A DNA stretch of 64,000 bases from Diploscapter coronatus (Eukaryota > Nematoda > Chromadorea > Rhabditida > Rhabditidae), in assembly GCA_964036155.1 (NCBI GenBank), contig OZ038423.1, forward strand, positions 67,037,249 through 67,101,248, in the 5' to 3' direction. The position numbers were made by a program, and so were the translations under genes. Position 1 is the first letter of the stretch. Each line of letters opens with the position of its first letter. Positions 10,563 to 21,824 of this stretch are shown piece after piece. A model generated the notes under the pieces. That model did not search any database, was not told the DNA's origin, and saw only the letters and a program-made list of their open reading frames with translations.

Positions 10563-12266
10563 CCAAATCAGTTCATTCCATATTTTCAGCTTTGCTAGTC
10601 ATCATAGTGTCGTCCCTTGTCTCTATGCGACTGTCTTTTTTTATCAGAAACTGAATTTTGAGGATGGCATTTGGTTCCACCCAAAGTTGCTGCACATCTT
10701 ATAAGGGCTCGAAATAGAGAAGTTATGGATTATTTTCTATTCGTATCAGTTTACGCTACTTCGTATATTTTGTAAAAAATTGATTTATTTTGTGATTGAA
10801 TAATTTCTCCCGATTATTGTTCATTTTTCTTTTAAACTGTTCAAGAAGTTATAATGAAATTATTGCACGACGACAACTTCATAGCTTGAAAAATGTCGGT
10901 TTTTTTTTTTTTTTTAAATTCGAACAATCATTGAAAGTGACAGAAAGGATATTTTTCTGAAATATTTTGAATGCTATGGAATTTTTTCTCACAACAATTC
11001 ATGATGTCTTCTCTGAACCAGACCAGACAAACTTGAGAGGTGCATGATTTGCATACCAACGCGTCCTTTCAGCATTTTAGAACCAATATTCGAATGAAGA
11101 TACTTTGAGGTATGTTTTTCAAACTAATTTTTCAATCTAATTTCAAATATTTGAATAGCATGAAGAGAAAGATATTCACCCAGCATTTACTCGGACTTCT
11201 TCTGGAAACGAATCGCACCCACTCCTTATATTAACTCATTTATTAGCGTTGAAGATGCTCATCCTTGAGAACAACTTGTTTTGAAAACGAGAAATGGTTG
11301 GTTTGAGCTGAGAAATTGGAAAAATGTATATTCTTGTTTCGTTGATACTTCAATCAACAGAAAGCCGGAGCGAATGTTCTGAAGAAGTAGCTCTGAAAAA
11401 GTCGTCTCTCTAAATTACAGTCGGAAACAGCAACAGCTCATTATTACGAATAATTTATTACATAAATTTATGTTGCATCTCATAAATGCCTTTTCATTAG
11501 ATCTAAATTATCTAAGCGCTCGATCTTTAGTTTTTTTAGTTGTAAGATGATGAAAAACAAGCAACTTGTCACATTTCGAAGGTTATATCATATCATCTGA
11601 ATTCATGCCACGAACTTCTAGCTCAGACTATTGATGATTCATTGCATATGTATTCTTTTTAGAAAATTTTTCTATTCGGTTTAATTTTCCACTGAGAATC
11701 TATATTCTGCGTAATGTATGCTGACATTTATTTTTGCAACCACTGAAATTTGTGGTGCAAAAACCCACACCATATTGCATTACTCTAAAAATCATTCATT
11801 TATCCAATACTTATCCTCAAGTTTCTTAGTTCAATAAATTCATTGAAAGCAGTCTTGATTTTAGCTTTTCGTCTCTGTCCAGATCTCTTTTCAAGTCCTA
11901 CTGCGGATCCATTAACTTTTTACGATAGGTTCCCTGGCAGTTGCTTGACTTCGAAGATATGATCATGCATGAAAAACTCCGCGTTGTTTCGATCATCCCT
12001 TCGTTACAAGCGAATAACTTCACAACTTAAGTTTATGACGGAACTAAAGATATATCGATTTGGATGTTTCTGTCAAAATTATTTGGTTGAGGTTTGTTAA
12101 GTTTGTGCTTGCTGAAAAGACTGCAAAGTCAAAATTTTCAATGGTTACTAATCAAGTTGTTATAGAAAAAAACTATTTATTACTAACCGACAAAGCTGTA
12201 CATAAATGGTGCATAAAATGTTTTAATGTTCAACAACAATAATCAATCAATGACGTATTGAGCTTC
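10563..12266. other. Intergenic, about 1.7 kb, no gene seen
   Basis: AT-rich sequence with homopolymer runs, no splice-supported open frame on either strand. It contains the 3' flank of the gene ending at 12267. Confidence 0.5.
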
Positions 12267-15032
12267 TCAGAATGAAAGAACTTTCGACAGGAATATGTAA
12301 AAGAAGAAACTGAGAGAAACAGTGAATAAGCTTCTCGTCGATGCGATAGATCCAACGATAGCCTCAGGTTCCTGCGTGGCACCATCTCCGTCCTCGCCTT
12401 GCCCAGTCAATGTCGGAATGAGGATCGTGCCTGGCTCCTCGGTGGGTTCGATTGTGGGAATGTAGATCGAGGGATCGTGGGTCGTGGTTTCCTCGTCCTC
12501 CGGGGGCCAGGTAGGAGGAGGTTCAGTCATTTCCTCTGTAGGCAGTTCAGTAACTTCCTCGGTTGTGGGAGGCTCTGTCACTTCTTCAGTAGTAGTTGGA
12601 GGCTCGGTTTCCGGAGCAGGTGCTTGTGTCGAGACGGTTTTATGAGGAAAGATTACATCCATGTAGTCCTAAATTATAATATTCTGCTATATCGGACGAT
12701 AAACGCTGAAAAGTGAGATTCATAAATCGCTATGAGATTGATAAAATCATTCTTTTGATGTTCAGAAAACTACGCAGATAGTATCGGTTGATGAATGCTA
12801 TTAACTGCGCATACCTCCCAGGCATCGACGAGACTCAGCAATTCTCTCCAATCTTTCTCTTCAATCGGAGCGGCTCCTGCGTTTTCAGACTAAATTTAAA
12901 GTTCTGCCATACTTTTCGTATTAATCTATGGTAATCAGAATTGCTGTTTTGAAAAAAATCGGTGAAAGCTATGATGAATCTTATCATTTTATTGAATAAA
13001 AATTATCATCGATCTTTCGCAGAATGTAACTCTAATCACTTCTAATTTTAATTTTTTACCGCCATTCTCAGTCGACTATATGAAGGATCGCTGAAAAGTA
13101 AGTGCCTCATAACTGTATTTTCTTACTCTAATTTGTAATATTTAAATATTCTACTACTAATAATATCGACTATGAAAATTCATTGATAAGAAAAAAGGAA
13201 GAAATATTGGTAGAAGTGCAAATGATGCGTCATATGTGTTTTGAGAATTCAATTTTGTATACTCACTGTTCGGGCAAATGCTTGTACTTCTCCGTGTTCT
13301 TCAATTGTTCATCAACGTATACTTTGAAGAAGAGTTCTTTTATCTAAATCATTAGATATTACTCATTATTAGTTTAGTTTTCTAAGATTATATCTAAAGC
13401 TGCCCCAAAAGTAGGGTACAGGCGCGAAACTTTCCTTCGCTATGGAAGGTTGCAGGTAAAATGTATGATAAATTCGTATCTGTTAACAACTAAAAATTCG
13501 AACGCTACGAGATTTGTTTCTTAATTTAATGCAAGAATAGCGTACGATTTTTCAATAGCAGGTTGCACCCCTTATAGTATCAATACAGTCAGACTACTTA
13601 CATGAGGCGTAATCTTAGCGTTATTGATATGATGATCCACGACATCATATGCTCGGTGAAGTTTCTCGAGGAATGATGAATCGACTTGCTTCAAAACATA
13701 AGCTTATTCGTGATTATTTGATCAACCTCACATATCGCAGACTTTGGTCATTTCTCACTTCCTGTGGCAAAGCTCGCCATTTGTCCCATTGCTGCTCCCA
13801 AGATATTGATCGATCAAACAGGATTGCATTGATCTAAAAAAGAAACTATTGCAGATGAAATTTCATTTTATGTATTAGAATTAGGACAAATGAAAATATT
13901 CGTATTTCATCACGCATTTGAGATCTAATTTTTAAATGTGCAACATTTGCCGAATAAAATCGAGACCTGTGCAATATTATCCCGGCTGCTGGATCGTCGA
14001 GCCCGAATTTTGGCGTAATCCTTATAAATTATATTCTTGATAGCCTCATTGAAAATCTCATCATCTAAACAAATTTCCTCGTTATTTCAATTTTTGAATC
14101 TACAGACAATTTTGACATTTTAGAAATCTCGTGACGTTCAAATTAACACGACGAATTTCGTGATTCTTTTTAATGGCCTAACTTATTTCATGATGCTATA
14201 AATTTTCTAATTGTGTCTAATTTTTAATTTCAAGAATTTGCCGCAATCCTATGATTTCTCCGAAATAGTGCGCTAAATGTCTTTGAACTGTTTTGATCGG
14301 GTCATAAATGCGGCGCATCATATTTTCGATTTGTTCCATTAGAAGGTGCAGTTGGCATCCATCTCATTTTCTTCACTTTTCCAAATATTTTATCGCTTGG
14401 TTATCACAAAATGACGGTTTTTTCATCAGATTTAGCAAAATTTGGAATCTCCAAATCATAAATAAAACTCGATCCATAGTACACAAAATTAGACTGATTT
14501 TCTAGACTGAAAAATGTTGTGAACAAAATTTCATATTTTCCCGAATAAATTTCGGTTGACTGATCGATTAACATTTTCTCTTAACTTAAGAACAAAATAA
14601 GCATTCACTTCACCGAACACATTTTGAGTATTGAACGTTTTATGACAAATTGTAGCTCATTCCCTCAATCAATATCACTAGCTTCATCATTCTCACACGT
14701 TAATTTATCGGTGATGATGAAAGATGAAACGTTGAGAAGTGAGAAGGGTAAGTGAAAAGTGTGCAATGCATCGCAGTTATATCAGCTCTTCTTAAGTTTC
14801 GAAAAAATCATAAATCAGTTATTCTTGGAGATTTGCCAAAAAATCTCTTGAAAAAATAAGCGATTGCATAATTTTCAACATTTTCTAACATATTTCTCGA
14901 AAGTCGATGCAACATGATTTCCCGACTATCAAAAATGCTTCTTTCATTTGCAAACTGTGACCTACCAGTAATGGCATTCGTGTATAGAGTGAAGATTTCG
15001 AAGAGTAAAAGCGAGAGTAAAATTATCCGCAT
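12267..15032 (-). CDS. Unrecognised secreted, probably GPI-anchored protein, paralogue 1
   Basis: Predicted exons begin with a signal peptide (15032 to about 14968; MRIILLSLLLFEIFTLYTNA). Small exons near 14.0 kb (DEIFNEAIKNIIYKDYAKIR), 13.8 kb (INAILFDRSISWEQQWDKW), 13.65 kb (VDSSFLEKLHRAYDVVDHH), 13.3 kb (IKELFFKVYVDEQLKN), 13.07 kb and 12.85 kb follow, with the last exon from about 12671 to 12267. The last exon encodes a Pro/Thr/Glu-rich stalk with repeated TEEVTEPP-like units and a C-terminal hydrophobic tail (SLFTVSLSFFFYIFLSKVLS). Signal peptide, stalk and hydrophobic tail together suggest a GPI-anchored surface protein. The N-terminal helical part carries no family motif that I know. 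Its twin lies directly upstream at 15826-18438. Confidence 0.75.
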
Positions 15033-15289
15033 CTCGGAAATGCTGAAAATAGAAGCTATTTACTTTGAACAAAGATAAATTTTTGTAATCATGAATTTTT
15101 TATTTTCTAGCGAGAAAAACTAAAACAATTTTACAGAAAATACAACATTAGCTCATCGTCGTTTTGTGAGAGATGAATCGTAAATTATATTTCTTCACGA
15201 TACATGGTCGCAACGACGAGCTGACGCTTGATATCCCGTATAAATAATTCCTACCGAAGGATATAACGGATTAATTAAATCGATCGGCA

Positions 15290-15560
15290 AATTGCTTGGA
15301 GCACGTATGAGAGTGTGGGATCTGAGCAGAACACTTGTGTGCCACTGCCGGCGAGTCGTATGCCAGACTCTTTCATAAGATTAGTGCACTCATTGGCAGT
15401 TGTTTTTTCGCATGCAAAAAATGCACAGCGCATGGAAAAAGCAGCAAATGGTTGCTGTTTTGTTAAACTCGGGCAATGCAGAGGGAGTCAAACAGATAAA
15501 CCTCAAATTCGCGTTCGTAGAGAAAACGATACCTGGAAAGAGGAGAAAGAGTGATGGCAG
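15290..15560 (-). promoter_or_regulatory. Upstream block shared with the sister gene
   Basis: About 270 bp starting 260 bp upstream of the start codon match the region upstream of the sister gene (18510-18970): shared strings include AGAACACTTGTGTGCC, CTTTCATAAGATTAG, TTGGCAGTTGTTTT and AAACAGATAAACCTCAA (plus-strand spelling). The last contains a GATA-type site. Either conserved regulatory sequence or co-duplicated flank. Confidence 0.5.
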
Positions 15561-15825
15561 GGTAAATTTAACGCGGATTGTTTTTCTAATTTGATAAATT
15601 TGGTTTGGTTGGTTCGTAATTCTAGGATAAGGATGAAATGGATCTTCGAATTCAACCTTTAAAAACTCAACCCCATCTCATCCTGTTTATAAATTTAGAG
15701 AGCGATATTTTTCAAGATCAGGCAGTGTGAAAGAATATCAGTTTCGTAAGTAGAGCAGACGAGAATGATGCGTACATATACAATTTTAAAATTCAACAAC
15801 AATAATCAATGAGGGATAGCGATTT

Positions 15826-18438
15826 TCAAAATGGAAGCACTCTAGACATGATTGAGTAGGAGAAAATGCTGAAGGAAAGGCAGAGTAGACTGCTCGTCTT
15901 TCCAGCGAATCCGACTACTTTCTCGGGTTCCTGAGTCGCATTTTCAGTCGATGGTTCTTCCGTAGTTGTTTCTTCAGCCTCTTCTGGTGAAGTAGGTGGG
16001 GGCTCAGTGGCCTCTTCGGTTGTGGGTGCTTCCGTTTGTGGAGGCTCGGTTTCTGGCTCCGGTTCACGTGTAGATGCATTTTCACGACTGAACAGTTTCG
16101 ACATGTATCGCTGAAGTTTAGTTTTGGTATATCATTCTCTCGATCATCTAGCATCATCTTGATAAATCTTGATAATGTCTCATGACAAAAGAAGATTCAT
16201 CTATCGAAGAATCGTAGTCATTCTTACTAGTGTTTCCAATATTTGTTACATACAGCGTTTTTCGCTAGTATTCGTGCCCGCGAGTACGGGTACGACGAAA
16301 AAATCTGGTACGGGGGTATTCGAAAATTGAAAATTTATTTTTATCTTTGGCATTTTCGTGATGTAACAATGCTAAAATTTTCTTAGCTGCATTATATATC
16401 ATTCTTAGCGCGAATTCTAAGAAAATTTTTACAAATCATTGAAATTTTCACATACTTCCCAAACATCTATGGCACTCATCAAATGATCCCAATTTCCCTG
16501 CTCTTTGGGTCCTACCCCAACGTTTTGTGCCTGAATTACATTTTTATTCTTTGCCTCTTTATTTTCGTATCTTACCGCCATCTTCACACGATCAATGGCT
16601 GACACACCGGCCGGCAAGTTGTCGTATTTCGCACTGTTCTTCATTCGCTCGCCAATGTAGGCTCTGTAGAACATATCCTTCACCTAAATTTGATAGCCTT
16701 TAAGCTGAAGAACTTATGCAGTTGGTATTGTCGATTTGTTTATTTATTCATGGCAAATTTTAGAAACTTATGAAGACCAGCTCACATGTGGCTCGAGCTC
16801 ATTGAATGGTCCCATATCCATTCCTTCATAGGCTCTTCTGAGCGTGTCGAAGAAATCTTCATCGATAGCCTATAAGATTTAGTATTAGATCGATCTCTTT
16901 CGGACAGTTCTAAAAACCTACAAATTTCAAGCTCTCTTCGTTCTTCACGTCCTGCGGAAGTTGCTGCCATTTTTGCCACTGCTGTTCTGGGGTCAGGGAT
17001 CGGTCGAAGACAATCGAGTTGATCTAAAATACCAAAAATGTTTACATATTTCCCTCAAATAATATTTAAATTCTTCTACTTTTTCAGCTACTCAAATGAT
17101 GAAAGAGCTACGATAAAAATAGCTTCTATCAGCAGGTCAGGATATCTCGAGCATGAGATCTCAACATGAAATCGATACCTTGGCCATGTTTTCTTCGCTG
17201 TTGGATCGTCGAACACGAACTCTGCCATAGTCTTTGTAGAGGAAGCTTTTGACGACCTGATTGAGGAATTCGTCATCTGAATCCAATTTCTTTCTCATTT
17301 GAAACTGTGGTCCTATTCAAATGAACTTGGGTCTTTCAACAATATCTGACCATTATCTCATTAGAGCATAAGTAACTGACGAAAAAGGATATAATCGTTT
17401 TAAGTTTTTCCCCTTTCAATTCTATACCTATATCATGACAGGAATGTTCTCAAGCTGATTGGTAGGACTTCCCTGAGAAGCTTTGAGGACGAATATCCAG
17501 AATGAGCCATATGGTCTTTAATGACCAGAAAAACATTCTAACTTCAAACATTTTCTGACGGTTCTAAAAAGTGTATTCGAATGTCGTTGAGCCATTTTGA
17601 TTGGATCATAAAGTTCCATGCATCATGTGTTCGATTTGCTCAATTCGAAAGTGCAGTTGCCTGCTGGCATGCCTACTGCCTTCTGCCTTTGTCTTCATCT
17701 TCCTCCGTTCCTCTCCCCACTTTCATCACAAATATTTTATCGCTTGTTTCCCACAAAGTGACAGCTTCTTCCACAGGATTTTGCCAGAAAGTTGAACATT
17801 TCATAACTGAGAGATTTTCAAGACCAACTTTACCATAGCAAATTAGAAGATTTGAAAAATTGATAAATCAAACAAGGAATTTATTTGAGAAAGAATATTG
17901 TAGTAGTCAGAGATTTTGTTCCTAATTTCAGTGAAGATAGATCCATTTAGAAAGAAGGATTGTGTAAATATTTCCCTAAATTTAGAAAATTATTTTAATT
18001 TAATTGCGCTTCATCAAAATTATCCTTTCCGCCAATTTTTTCGCCACCAGATCAATCAATGAGAAGTCTTCTTCATTTTTCTTCACGCTGATTTATGGAT
18101 GATGATGAAAGGATAAAGCATCATAAAAACGTGAAGAATAGAGGAGAGTAGGTGGAAAGTGGGAAACATTGCAAGGATATCTAATCTTTTGACAAAAACA
18201 AGCAGAAACAAAATAAAACGAAGGAAACATACAATTCTCAAGCATCATGAAACTGACATAAAGGGTCATCAAAGAGAAAATTCTTTTTACTCTTTATCAC
18301 GCAATATAAAGCCTGATGAGACAATGTATCTAGAATAATAGAATTTCTAATATCTTCAAAAAAAAACCTACCCGAGATTCCACTGACGTATAGGAGAGTG
18401 ATTTCGAAGAGTAGGAGTGATGTCAAAGCAATCCGCAT
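15826..18438 (-). CDS. Unrecognised secreted, probably GPI-anchored protein, paralogue 2
   Basis: First exon 18438 to about 18372 (MRIALTSLLLFEITLLYVSG, signal peptide), then exons near 17.28 kb (DDEFLNQVVKSFLYKDYGRV), 17.02 kb (INSIVFDRSLTPEQQWQKWQ), 16.87 kb (AIDEDFFDTLRRAYEGMDMG), 16.68 kb (VKDMFYRAYIGERMKNSAKY) and 16.53 kb (QNVGVGPKEQGNWDHLMSAI). The last exon, about 16110-15826, encodes a Glu/Thr/Pro-rich stalk (PETEPPQTEAPTTEEATEPP) and a hydrophobic tail (SSLLCLSFSIFSYSIMSRVL). It aligns exon for exon with the downstream gene, with conserved QQW-x-KW and LP-x-V-x-N. Length is about 290 residues. Role unknown; surface location inferred from the tail. Not obviously SXP/RAL-2, ShK or transthyretin-like. 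Confidence 0.77.
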
Positions 18439-18509
18439 TTCGAATTGATGAATTATTTGGTGAATCTATAGGATCGATCGCGACACAAGTGTTGGGAGCA
18501 CGTTTGTGA

Positions 18510-18970
18510 GCCTCGAAGCAGGGGGAGTCAAGGATAAAGCCGGAGGATAAAAGTAGAACACTTGCGTGCCGATGGCTGAGGCTGAGAGCTGTGCCAAACA
18601 CTTTCATAAGATTAGCGAGCGAGTTGGCAGTTGTTTTCAGCTGTTTTTCATCATATCTTCAGGTTTTAAACATGACAATTAAGTAGACAGCCAGAAAATG
18701 AAGAAATAGCGCCTAATTTACAGCATTCTATTGACTAGCTTCATGCATTTTGGTAGGATGTGATGTTGGACGAAATTCTGAAAGCCAAAAATTTCAAAAA
18801 TCGATTAACCTTACAATTTTTATCAGATTTGCATGCTTCAAGCAGAATTACTTGTCCGTCTAGGACGAAAATCGCCTTGAAGATGTAAATGATCGCTGTT
18901 TTGTTAACCTTGAGCAACTCAAACAGATAAACCTCAAGTTCGCACTCGTGCAGAAAAATGATCCTCGGAA
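18510..18970 (-). promoter_or_regulatory. Upstream block shared with the sister gene
   Basis: Counterpart of 15290-15560: AGAACACTTGCGTGCC near 18554, CTTTCATAAGATTAG near 18600, GTTGGCAGTTGTTTT near 18620, and AAACAGATAAACCTCAA near 18912 after an insertion relative to the other copy. It lies upstream of the start codon at 18438. Confidence 0.5.
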
Positions 18971-19212
18971 AGTGGAGAGTGAAAAATGATATGAACGAGT
19001 TGAACGGGAAATTTGCTTTTACAATTTGATAAATCTGGTTGGGTGAATTTGAAATTTATGAGCCCTGAAAAATTCCCTCAAGGTTAAAAAATGTAAGAAA
19101 ATCGATTCCAAGACACAATCCTTGAGCAAATTCATTTGATGAAATGTTTATTCGTCAATAAATAAATAATGTTAAATCTATTTAATTATCACAATTATCA
19201 TAGCTTTCGACT

Positions 19213-20274
19213 TCAGCATTGCTTGTTGACACAACAAATGCATTTAGTTGGGTAGGCTGCTTCTCGGAATCCATACGCTTCATTCTAAATTTAATCTTTT
19301 TTTTTTAATTCATTGAACAATTCAAATTTGTTGAACTTTTGGATAATGTTTAAAAATTTTCATCCTATGGTTTGAAAATACCACTTTGAGATGGAAGTAA
19401 CCTTCAATATTTCGTTCTACAGAAAGATTACCGCATTTTCTCTAATAGAAGCCCCCGGACTTCTATTCTTTAGTCCCTTAATTTTTAAAATTTCAAACTT
19501 TTTAACCGTCATAATTCTACATCCGAAGATCGTAGAAACTTAGGGTCAAACATAAATATGCTCTAAATATTCTAAGGAATGCACAAAAACACTTTCCGAG
19601 ATGATATGAATTGGATAATGGGTAGATCTGGAAATTCGAGGGAGGCTTCAATTAGAAAAAATACGGTGCTCATTGTGTTTTCCATCATTCTCTTCTGTTT
19701 CATTCTGATTTCGAAAGTCAATATTTCACTTCCGGCAAACTGATTCATGTTTCCACAAAAACTGACCACTTTGAGTCCTTTGGACATAGCGAACCCCTCA
19801 CAGCACTTGTCGCAGGACTCGTTCGTCACCTCGAGTCTATCCGAATCACAATGCACTGTGCTGTTCACACCTTTACTACAAAAAATTCATTTTTAAATTT
19901 GCTGCGAAATATGAAAATTTCATAACTTACTGCTCGCCTTGATAATAAACCTAAAAATGATGATATTACAAATTCAGTTACCATATCAATTCATTTTGAA
20001 ATCACATCTTTAGTGTCAAAATAGTATTCATACATATTAAAGAAATAAACTTCCCGTAGCAATAGCAACATCTTCGAAACAAGCTGAATTAGATTATGTG
20101 AAGTTGTTCACGATTTTTTCTTACTGTATCCACATCCTATGTCTTTGTTGTCTGTGGTAGCTGAGATGAGTTGAGCAATTGCAAGAAAGAGGATAAATCT
20201 CTGAAAGAATTAAATTTTGTGTATCAAGCAAATAGTGATCATAAAATAGATATTTCGTTGAGCCATACCAACAT
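19213..20274 (-). CDS. Small secreted cysteine-rich protein, family unknown
   Basis: A two-codon first exon (20274-20269, Met-Leu) joins an exon ending near 20125 to give the leader MLRFILFLAIAQLISATTDN. Later exons read ACFEDVAIATG, VYYQGE, then VNSTVHCDSDRLEVTNESC with CDKCCEGFAMSKGLKVVSFC. The last exon is GFREAAYPTKCICCVNKQC and a TGA at 19213-19215. About 130 residues with some ten cysteines in the mature part. The junction after the FEDVAIATG exon does not resolve cleanly in phase. The intron before the last exon contains a family A MITE whose end supplies the 5' splice site. No family recognised. Confidence 0.55.
19430..19666. mobile_element. MITE family A, copy 2 (in intron, overlapping a splice donor)
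   Basis: Ends read ACCGCATTTTCTCTAATAG on the left and, as the reverse complement of the right end, ACCGTATTTTTTCTAATTG. The interior matches the copies at 7.9 and 26.0 kb. It lies in the last intron of the small secreted gene, and its right terminal repeat, read on the minus strand, begins with the GTATTTT used as the 5' splice site. Confidence 0.7.
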
Positions 20275-20877
20275 CTCTAATTTTTCTTGGGTTTCTGAAA
20301 GAATATATTTTAACGCATCAAACTTCAACTTGAACTCGTTCCTGACTTTTTGCCAAGAAGTAATCGAATACATATATACGAGTTTTCGGGTTCTAATTGT
20401 TTCTTTGCTTTCGAGAAACAAGCTAGGAGATAAATAACTTTGATGGATGAAACTGATTTTGAGATACATGTAAAGCGATGAAAAACGACTTGTAAAAAGA
20501 GAAAATTGGGGTGAAATTAATCTCAAATTGAAAAGGCAAAAATAATTTCAAAAAACTTTCTGATCACTTTTACAATAAAAAATGATAAATTGTCAGTTTA
20601 TAAATCTTGCAATCCCAATAGACTCAATTGTTTATAATTATCACATTACGACTGTTAAAGTTCAGATTTAGTTTATATGGTCAAGATCCAAATTTTGAAG
20701 TTTGTCCTGATTCGCAGAGTTTATTTGAATTGATGTGAATTCATGGATGAGGAGGTGCATATTCATCATCAGGAAGAGATTTTGTTCATTTTTCGCATTA
20801 GATGAGTAGAAAACGAGCGCTAAGGTGTTATTCATAAAAATTTTTGTTTGATAATGCTACACTTTAAAATATAGCTA

Positions 20878-21376
20878 CTCGGAGAGAAGTTGAAGGGCTA
20901 GTTCAGGGGTAGTGCAGACCTGCAGCAGAATCAGGGGTATTGCAGCGCTGCTGCATGGCTGCTGCAGATTTCAGGAGTAGATACATCCCTGCTGAAGATC
21001 TGTAGCAGGGGAAGAGAAATTGCAGGCCTGCTACAGGAATCAGGGGTAGTACAGACCTGCTACAGAGCTGCAGCAGGGGTGAGGGACGTTACCCTCCACT
21101 CTCCCAAACTCGTTGAACGATAAAACATAGTGGCGGAAAAGTGGTTGCTTTAAAGAAGTGGGGGGTAATATCTTCACCCGCAGCAGGAAGAAAAACATAA
21201 GGAAAAGAAAGAAATATAAGGAGAAAAGAAGAACGTTCTAGCGCGAGGAGCTGCTGCCCTGCTGCAGGGGTAGATGCACTCCTGCATCAGGGGTGAGTAC
21301 TGGCAGGTGCAGGCCTGCAGCTGCCAGTACTCACCCCTGTCCTACCCCTGAACTACCTCTGCAATTTCTCTCCGAG
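20878..21376. mobile_element. 499-bp MITE with long inverted ends and CTGCAG-rich interior
   Basis: Left end CTCGGAGAGAAGTTGAAG and reverse-complemented right end CTCGGAGAGAAATTGCAG continue to pair for about 40 bp, through TAGTTCAGGGGTAG. Both ends are flanked by TA (20876-20877 and 21377-21378), as expected for Tc1/mariner-type target duplication. The interior is full of irregular repeats of GCTGCAG, CAGGGGT and CCTGCTGCAG, much more GC-rich than the surroundings. No transposase reading frame. Confidence 0.75.
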
Positions 21377-21824
21377 TATAGAGACAGGCTAAGCAGAAAC
21401 GAGAAAGAATGTAGCAGTTTGAGTCATTCTTTTCGACTGAGCAGATTAAAAAATTTCCTTTTGGGTACACAAACGGCTATGAAAAATCGGCTCAAAGTAA
21501 TTGCGTACATCGATGGACACGAAATTTTCTTTAAGTTCTTGACAGTGACTATTCAGTATTTAACTTCAATCGTTTGGAGAATAATTTATTATAAATGTCT
21601 TGATAAGTTGCTTCTTTTGGAACGTTGAAAAATCTCAAATCCACGATATCAACATTGTAAACTTTATTCCAGAATTTAATTCCAAAGAAAGAAAATTAAT
21701 TAGTCGAAACAATTAAAAAGAAAAACTTTATCAATCCATTTTCCACAATTTATCAGTTAGTGAACTCGACCAGCATGATTGCAACATCTAAATTAATGAA
21801 GGTAGCGTGCTAATGACAAAAATC

